A DNA stretch of 64,000 nucleotides from Dromaius novaehollandiae (Eukaryota; Chordata; Aves; Casuariiformes; Dromaiidae). Where the stretch lies: positions 39,752,254 to 39,816,253 of the forward strand of contig NC_088100.1 in assembly GCF_036370855.1 (NCBI RefSeq). Direction: 5' to 3'. The notes beneath the pieces were generated by a model, which saw only the letters and a program-made list of their open reading frames with translations, searched no databases and was not told the origin of the DNA. Each line of letters opens with the position of its first letter. Positions within the stretch are counted from its first letter, which is position 1. A program made the translations under genes and the position numbers. Of the stretch, positions 61,844 through 64,000 are shown one piece after another.

Positions 61844-64000
61844 GAGGTGCGGAGGGACAGGGACGGGCAGAGCAGGGGGGGGGCCTGGGACCTGGCAGAG
61901 ATTGACAGAAGCTATTGGGTTGGAGAGGATTAGTTTGCTGATTTACACACTGGGAACATTATATTCTCCCTGGGAACAGTATGTCTGAGGGCCGGGGAGC
62001 CTCTCTCAGGGCTTCAAGCATGGTCAGTGCAGAGTTGCCCCATGAATGAGGAAACGGCCACGCAGGCCACCTCTGTGGGCTCCAGGTAGGACGCTGAGCA
62101 CAGGGGCAATTAATTCAGCACTGCTGGGTGTCTGGTAATGTACAGACTCAGAGGAAATACCTCAAGTCTCAAGGTCATTTCAAACTCGCTGTGATGGTGT
62201 GCAAAGATACGGGCATACCACCCATAGTACCAGTATAGCACTGGAGCACACAGCATCGTGTTTATGTTCCCGCCGCTGGGAGAAAGCAGTGGGTGTAAGT
62301 TGATGAAAAGACTGTATTTAGTAATTCACACTTACTCTGTGTAAGCTAAGCATATATATAGGATTACAAGCTATGATGTGTTAGCTTCTTATGCAAGTCT
62401 GTGGATTGTTTATGAAATGTGCTACATATGTTGTCTGTTAGCAGGCTTTCAACATCTGTTTCAGAGACATTTCCATAAACGAATATTGCCTGCTATTGCT
62501 CTTTCTGATTTCCCTAAGGGAAAGGCAAAGGTGATGGTATGTGGCTTATCTCTAACATCAAAGGAGATTTATTTGATAAATGTAGGCATTCCCAGCACTC
62601 CTGAGTTACCACTGCTGGCTGGTTTGTTAGCCTGCTGCACTGCAGTAACAGGCGGCTTGTCCCATTCAAGACGCAGCCTTTCACGTTGCTGATGGACACT
62701 GTCTGTGCTGACTCCTCGCTAGATCTGACCAGCATCCAAAAGAGCACTGACATGTACGTATGGCAGATCTCAGATCCTGTGCTTGTATTTCATGTAGCTC
62801 TAAGAGTGTCCACTGACTGTAGTAACATTATCTTCAGATTCGTGTCAGGGAAAAAGAGGCATGTAGTTAATTTACACAGATCATTGTCTTTTGACAATAT
62901 ATAGTTCTCATGGCTGGTTATCTCAGCTGTCTGCGCTTTTTGCAAGCAGTAAGCTGAGCTTCACCTCTGGTGCTTGGCTTGGAGCAGTGCAGGAACCGTG
63001 ATATTGTAATTCCAAGAGTTCCCCCTTGTGGGGAGATGCAGAGGACGAGAAGCAGCTGTGGATGGGCCAGGCTTCATGGCTGAGGAACCAGAGTCCATAT
63101 CCCTAGTCCCTGAACGAGGGCAATGCAGCAGTTCAGATTTAGAGCTGTCGCTTTTCTCTGTGTACATTGGCCTGGTAGTTTCACAACTAACTGAAGTGAA
63201 TCTAACTGCAGGATGTAATTCACTGTCCTGTCTGCTTGCATGTCCCCATTGCCTTTTTTTTTTTCAGCTCTAGCGCTAGTTCAGGCACAGGTCAGCTAAC
63301 TCCTCTCTTTTATAAGGCTGGTTTCCAGCCAGGTCAGCAAGCAGACCCAGCTCGCCCTGCAATATCGTGATTGCTGAACCTGGTGTGGCAGCAGTGAATG
63401 GTTGGCCAAGGGGCACCCATTCAGCGCCAGTGTGCTCTTCGACCATGTTGCCGTGGTCATGGGACTACATCAACAGACAGATGTACCTCTTATGTCCTGT
63501 TCATATTTTCACAAAAAACTATAAGAGGTAGAAACACAGGATAGGATTCTTCATCACAGCCAGAGGAATTCAAGCCTGATTTTCTACAAATTACTATCTC
63601 ACAAATTCTATTCCTTCTCATTACAATAACTCCAGATCCCTCATGTTCCCTCCCACAGCAAAACTTCTTGTTTCTGCCTATAGTGCCTAAACCTCTCCAC
63701 AGTATCTCTAGCTTCTCTCTTTTTGCTATCCCCATATTGTTTGTCTAGGGAGGAGGCGGTATATACACTGGATTTTTTGAAGTGACATACATGATACTGG
63801 TTTGCTGGCCGTGGTCTCTCAGAAAGAATAAGGGCTGAGCTGTCTCCACCTTCCTTAGCAGGATCTCTCCCTCCTGTACTCGGCCATCGATTTTCATCCA
63901 TGGGAATTTGTTCTCTCTGTTCTACCCCTCTGCTAAGTTGGCTAATGAGCTCAAAGATTACTGGGGGAGGAGGGAGGAGAAGGCCAACAGCTAGCTGGTC

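Larger units (their letters stand above)
42651..64000. other. Intergenic region right of the SNHG5 promoter
   Basis: About 21 kb with no exon set or RNA gene that I can support. It holds an old CR1 relic, simple repeats, a perfect hairpin, a duplicated 30-mer and a GC-rich patch with a minisatellite near 61.25-62.1 kb. Open frames are all short. By synteny with human, the next protein gene would be HTR1E at a large distance, so a gene-poor stretch is expected. Confidence 0.7.

Noticed and set aside
1..64000. CRISPR arrays, phage or bacterial operons, rRNA or tRNA genes, intact retroviral genes
   Set aside because: None seen on either strand. The repeats present are CR1 fragments and simple sequence typical of a bird nuclear genome.

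Overview
This is a vertebrate nuclear genomic window, almost certainly from a bird. The evidence is an intron-rich gene with GT-AG exons encoding a SYNCRIP (hnRNP Q) protein nearly identical to the mammalian one, two CpG-island promoters, and CR1 LINE fragments, including one with the typical avian CR1 3' end. There are no bacterial-style operons, CRISPR arrays or phage genes. I cannot name the species from the sequence.

Layout. (1) 1-16001, minus strand: nine coding exons of SYNCRIP, from the ATG through the N-terminal acidic domain and RRM1, RRM2 and RRM3. The C-terminal RGG part lies beyond the left edge. (2) About 16.2-18.3 kb: a 2-kb CpG island, the SYNCRIP promoter, with two candidate 5'UTR splice donors. 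The long ORFs across it are compositional artefacts. (3) About 18.3-34.8 kb: intergenic DNA with one old plus-strand CR1 fragment and no recognisable gene. (4) About 34.8-41.76 kb, minus strand: a spliced, non-coding snoRNA host gene matching SNHG5 (U50HG). Three box C/D snoRNA copies of the SNORD50 (U50) family sit in three consecutive introns. The order SYNCRIP-SNHG5, both on one strand, is the same as in human. (5) About 41.6-42.65 kb: a second CpG island with an inverted pair of ETS and ZNF143/THAP11-like sites, the likely SNHG5 promoter and possibly bidirectional. (6) About 42.7-64 kb: no recognisable gene; an old minus-strand CR1 of about 1.8 kb, microsatellites, a perfect 15-bp hairpin, a duplicated 30-mer and a GC-rich minisatellite.

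The two genes both serve RNA metabolism. SYNCRIP is an RNA-binding protein of splicing, mRNA transport and translation control. SNHG5 mainly delivers snoRNAs that guide 28S rRNA 2'-O-methylation. The most interesting part of the window is the SNORD50 trio: one copy is intact, one has kept its D-box guide but lost the usual D' guide, and one has lost consensus in both its C and D boxes. I found no wholly new system.
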